A DNA stretch of 64,000 bases from Stentor coeruleus. Its lineage: Eukaryota > Ciliophora > Heterotrichea > Heterotrichida > Stentoridae. Positions 60,310 to 64,000 of the stretch are shown piece by piece (position 1 is the first letter of the stretch; each line of letters begins with the position of its first letter). The notes beneath the pieces were generated by a model, which was given only the letters and a program-made list of their open reading frames with translations, was not told the origin of the DNA and did no database searches. A program made the translations under genes and the position numbers. Location: positions 78,198 to 142,197 of the forward strand of contig MPUH01000041.1 of the NCBI GenBank assembly GCA_001970955.1, written 5' to 3'.

Positions 60310-62223
60310 TATTAAATGGTAATGAGATAGACTGGGATTTAGCAAAGTAGAAAATATGAAGGCTTTTGGATGGAGAGGGAAGATTGAGTATGCATAAAAT
60401 ATAATTTTGAGTTTAGCTGATGAAGATGAGAGAACATATTGGATGTAGATTTGATGATGAGGAGGAGAAGGGTTTTGGTCGAAGATAGATATTTTTTTAA
60501 TGATTTTGAATTATGAATTTTAGTGTAATAAGATAGGATAAAATAGGAATGAAAGGGTAAATGATAGGAATCTATAATATTAAAATTATTGCTTGGTTTT
60601 GGGCATTTTAAAAGAATATATAGGCAATTTAGTTGGTATAGAATTTGAGAGAGACTAATTAGCAAGAAATCCCTAATCAACTAAGTAAAAAATAGAAGTT
60701 TTGAGGGTATAATTAATATATGCCATATTAACATAAAATTTCTTATCATAATTAGCTTATGTATTCAAAAAAAATTTGATTAATCATGCTGCTTAATTAT
60801 CAAATTTATATTCTTGCTAGCATAAAATATTAAAACTATAAATTCATTTTGAAATTATCATATTTTTCATTTTCTATTTCTATTTCTATAACCTTATTCA
60901 TATTCAAACTATCTATTCGAATTTTCCCTTTATCAAAATTTATATAACTTATAATTCATAAAAGAATAAATCCTACTATCAATATAAAAACTATAAGGCA
61001 AAAATATTCTTAAATCTAATTGATTTTCTTTATAAATATATTGAGCTTAGGTTTGATTTCATTAAATGGAGGAGACTTATTGTAGTACTTGCCTTAATAC
61101 TGAAAACAAAAGAACCACAATTTTTCTTATCAATTCTAACTCATTCTTTATATTAGCAATACAGAACTTGATTTTTAATCAGAATTTGGTATTCAGCATA
61201 TATCTAAAGCCTTTTTCATACATAAGCCTTTAAAATTTTCAGCTAGCCTTTAAAATAAAATTATGAACTCGAACAGTAATTCTGTAAGTTTCCCTAGCAG
61301 ACTCAAGGTTATGCTTACCTTTAATGCTTTTCTTTGACTCAAAAGGCTTTTTTTCATCATCTTACTATGAAAAATAAGTTTTCTGCATTGTGTACTTTCT
61401 AGCTTAAGTATCTTATCTTCTGGCTAGAGGTTTTATATGGATTTTTTTATGTGCATCTTATATAGGATTATTGGCCCATAAAACTTTAAGAATGCTTCTA
61501 TAATAATAATAACTATTTTATATCTTATTTTCTTATATTAATAAGCATATATAAATTATCATTCATGCACCATAGATACCATCCATGTGGTTAATAGCAT
61601 GTGCTACTGATAATGCGGAACTTCATTTGAATAAATTTGTTAGCTTTAATTTATCAGATAAAATTCGAAATTGGTATTTGAATGATTTGAATGATTTGAC
61701 TATTTATGAATCATGAGATTGACTTTAATATTTATGTCTCAGAGACTTGTATGGGCTGGAAGTTTGAATTCCGCTGATACTGCTTATCTATTTTCATAAA
61801 TTTAATGCTTAAATTTAGTTTTGGTTTTGGCTTTAAGGCAATAATTTTTGTAGTGATGCTATTATTGAGGGTTTATATAATTTAAAAGTTTGATAAAGAA
61901 TATGAATTATGCTTGATTGCATTATATATGATTAAGAAATTGATTTTTATAAATGATAAGAGTGATTAAGATATATTTTGAAATAATTTTATCTTTAAGA
62001 TTGTAGTGGTTATTTAGACCTATGCCATTCCTTACCTTCCTCTTCGTTAAATAAAATATTTTTTAAACTAATTGGCACGGTAAGTATAGGCATAGGGAGG
62101 TAAAAGATGGTATAAGCCTCGGTAAGAATAAGGATAGGGGATATAAAAAATCATTTTCTCTTCCATATCTCTATGCATATCTTAATAAATTCTTATGTTA
62201 TATACAAACCTATAATTCCAAAT
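60310..62223. other. 1.9-kb divergent spacer
   Basis: It is G-rich on the plus strand to about 60720 (5' flank of the minus-strand gene), then neutral. The open frame at 60339-60680 is a product of that skew. An imperfect inverted repeat lies at 62019-62096. I see no gene. Confidence 0.5.
62019..62096. repeat. Imperfect 18-bp inverted repeat upstream of PKA-R
   Basis: The arms CCTATGCCATTCCTTACC (62019-62036) and GGTAAGTATAGGCATAGG (62079-62096) pair at 15 of 18 positions around a 42-bp AT-rich loop. A further GGTAAG follows at 62121. It could be a small element end or a regulatory site. Confidence 0.55.
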
Positions 62224-63378
62224 ATGAGTGCCTACGATGATTATATTGCCAACACTATAAACCCTATCCTTCGTCAGCTTACCATAGAAGTTGTAAAGGC
62301 CAAACCAGAAAATCCAGTCACATTCCTCATAGACCTACTAAGTACAAGATTGGGTGTCAACAATGCAATGTCTGAAAAAGAGGAACTTAGAATTCTTAGA
62401 CAAGAACTTGCAAGACTGAAACAGAAAAGAGTTGGATCAGAAAACGAAAAAACTGACAGTGAAGATGATGAAATTGAAGACATTCAACCAAAAAAGCAAT
62501 CAGCTCGTAGTGGAGTTTCTGCTGAAGCTTATGGCCAGTGGAATAAAAAAGGGACATTTAAACCTCCAGTTCACCATAAAACGCCAGAACAGCGCAATAG
62601 AATAATAGCCAAACTGAGCACTTCGTTTATGTTTGTAGCTCTAGATGACAAAGATAAAGAAATCGTCATAGAAGCTATGAAAGAGTGTAGTTTTCCAGCT
62701 AAAACTGAAGTTATAAAGCAAGGAGCTGACGGTTCTGAGCTATTTATCGTAGACACAGGGATTCTAAGCTGTTACAAGAACATCAAAGGTGAAGAAAAGC
62801 ATCTCAAAGATTACCACCCAGGAGAAGCCTTTGGTGAACTAGCTCTTCTCTACAACGCCCCAAGAGCTGCAACAATAATCGCCAAAACCGACTCAATCCT
62901 TTGGAGCCTAGATCGTGATACCTTCAACCATATAGTTAAAGATGCGGCAGTTAAACGTAGAGAAAAATATGAAGCTTTTTTATCAAAAATTGACCTTCTC
63001 GCTGATATGGATCCATATGAAAGATCACAATTAGCTGATGCTTTTATAACTTCTAAGTTCAATCAAGGCGATTATGTAATTAAAGAAGGAGAAGAAGGAA
63101 ATAATTTCTACATAATCGAAGAAGGTGAAGCTATAGCAACAAAAACAATCAAAAAAGGTCATGCTCCAGAGCAAGTCAAACATTATAGGCACGGAGACTA
63201 CTTCGGAGAGCTTGCATTGCTTAAAAATCAGCCTCGTGCAGCAAATGTTGTTGCAAGTTTACCTATGAAATGCGTATCTCTAGATCGTCATTCGTTCAAA
63301 AGACTACTAGGTCCAGTGGAAAGTATCTTAGTTCGAAACGCAAAGAAATATGAAGAAATAATCGCATCTTTAGTTTAA
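62224..63378 (+). CDS. cAMP-dependent protein kinase regulatory subunit
   Basis: The frame opens at 62173, but the ATG at 62224 (MSAYDDYIANTINPIL) is the better start and gives 384 residues. Residues about 1-45 form a helical docking/dimerisation-like segment (TFLIDLLSTRLGV). An acidic linker and an inhibitor-like site (SARSGVSAEAYG, about 99) correspond to RRxSVSAE in animal RII. The usual Arg pair is Ala-Arg here, and the P site is Gly rather than Ser, so this is a weakened pseudosubstrate. Two cNMP-binding domains follow at about 140-255 and 260-380, each with a phosphate cassette: FGELALLYNAPRAATI and FGELALLKNQPRAANV. Both keep Glu and Arg for cAMP. It holds PKA catalytic subunits inactive until cAMP or cGMP binds. 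Confidence 0.92.
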   Translation: MSAYDDYIANTINPILRQLTIEVVKAKPENPVTFLIDLLSTRLGVNNAMSEKEELRILRQELARLKQKRVGSENEKTDSEDDEIEDIQPKKQSARSGVSAEAYGQWNKKGTFKPPVHHKTPEQRNRIIAKLSTSFMFVALDDKDKEIVIEAMKECSFPAKTEVIKQGADGSELFIVDTGILSCYKNIKGEEKHLKDYHPGEAFGELALLYNAPRAATIIAKTDSILWSLDRDTFNHIVKDAAVKRREKYEAFLSKIDLLADMDPYERSQLADAFITSKFNQGDYVIKEGEEGNNFYIIEEGEAIATKTIKKGHAPEQVKHYRHGDYFGELALLKNQPRAANVVASLPMKCVSLDRHSFKRLLGPVESILVRNAKKYEEIIASLV

Positions 63379-63775
63379 TATAGGCTTAATATATGGAAAA
63401 CAGTAAAGTTTTTGATTGAAAAATAAAGAAATTCTGAGAAATCAGAAGCTCATGAGGGATTATAATATACAAGCTATGATTATAGACATAAAAAAGTAAG
63501 GTAAAAATTATTAAAGTATATGAAAAATTGTTGATTTGAAAATGGGAAATAAAAATAACTCTACTTATGCCCAACTCAATTAGCAGTATTACATCATATC
63601 TTATTCTAATGAACAAAGATATATTTCAAGTAAAAACATCATCCAAAAAAATTTTAGTGGTATTACAAAGAATTAATGAACAGTATAGCGATGTAAAAAA
63701 AAAGTAAAAAAGCAGAGTGTCTTGGGGTAGATATGCCAAAGATTACAAAAAAGTATCTACCGAACCGAAATACTC
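63379..63775. other. AT-rich spacer
   Basis: I see no gene here. The minus-strand open frame at 63386-63616 is low-complexity and Ile/Tyr-rich. Confidence 0.45.
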
Positions 63776-64000
63776 TCAGAAGTAGAACAAATTTTTTCTA
63801 AAAGACTTAGTGAAAAGTAATTCGAAAATCATGTGTTTTAATGCGGAATTGCTAATCACCCAGTCAATTCGGCTAAGAAGTTATCCAATTGCAGATTTAT
63901 CTCTCAGTGAAATTAAATCTTCAAGCTTTCTTTTAATTTCAGCAGGTCTAAGATTTAAAGTCTTATGCTTTATGCAGGTAAAGTATATTAAGGTATATTT
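63776..64000 (-). pseudogene. Partial frame with one in-frame TAA, running off the window
   Basis: The minus strand from the window edge reads CIKHKTLNLRPAEIKRKLED, LISLRDKSAIG, then a TAA, then LLSRIDWVISNSALKHMIFE and LLFTKSFRKNLFYF, ending at TGA (63776-63778). The composition is clearly better than background on both sides of the TAA. No micro-intron can remove the stop, because there is no GT nearby. It is partial at its 5' end. It resembles the end of a decayed gene; the family is unknown. Confidence 0.35.

Noticed and set aside
60339-60680. 113-codon minus-strand frame upstream of the coiled-coil gene
   Set aside because: Low-complexity Leu/Ser/Tyr/Ile composition, explained by the same C-rich 5' flank pattern. 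No domain is recognisable.

Overview
The window looks like macronuclear DNA of a ciliate, most likely a heterotrich close to Stentor. The sequence is very AT-rich. Genes are short and densely packed. TAA, TAG and TGA all end recognisable genes and none is needed inside a clean reading frame, which points to the standard code rather than a reassigned one. Every intron I could prove is 15 or 16 nt long, begins GTA and ends AG. Tiny introns with the standard code are established for Stentor; naming the genus is inference. I place eight such introns, and four of them change the gene model substantially: an N-myristoylated EF-hand/PH/kinase at 19986-22065, an RIIa-domain protein at 30151-30755, a GAS2-type C-terminus at 37695-38002, and an N-terminal exon at 60184-60309.

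Layout. Positions 980-30755 are gene-dense. They hold a UTP15-like ribosome-biogenesis protein, GSK3, an outer-dynein-arm docking coiled coil, an Aurora-like kinase, 14-3-3, a PG-rich axonemal repeat protein, two ankyrin proteins, an atypical kinase, mitochondrial dihydrolipoyl dehydrogenase, the CDPK7-like kinase, a macrodomain protein with a Cys-rich tail, a DoxX/HR-lesion-like membrane protein, a MAP3K-like kinase and several unrecognised coiled-coil proteins. Positions 31209-40808 hold a flavin monooxygenase, a cyclic-nucleotide-gated-type K+ channel and two coiled-coil proteins. Positions 40809-50200 are accessory in character: three tandem diverged paralogues of a family I do not recognise, a RAP-domain gene, a calpain pseudogene and a LINE-like fragment. 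Positions 50204-63378 hold TPR, MORN/IQ, C2H2 zinc-finger, ceramide-synthase and PKA regulatory-subunit genes, separated by long AT-rich spacers and gene remnants.

Themes. Signalling is dense: five kinase genes, 14-3-3, a PKA regulatory subunit, a cNMP-domain channel and an RIIa-domain protein. Cilium and microtubule proteins recur (docking complex, PG-rich repeats, RIIa, GAS2 domain, MORN). Spacers show a strand pattern: C-rich before genes and G-rich after them, on the coding strand.

Caution. The assembly carries six direct-repeat pairs flanking single N bases and at least five further short tandem duplications without N. Several of these cut genes (RIIa, second paralogue, RAP, TPR). They look like unmerged contig overlaps and should not be read as biology until checked with reads.
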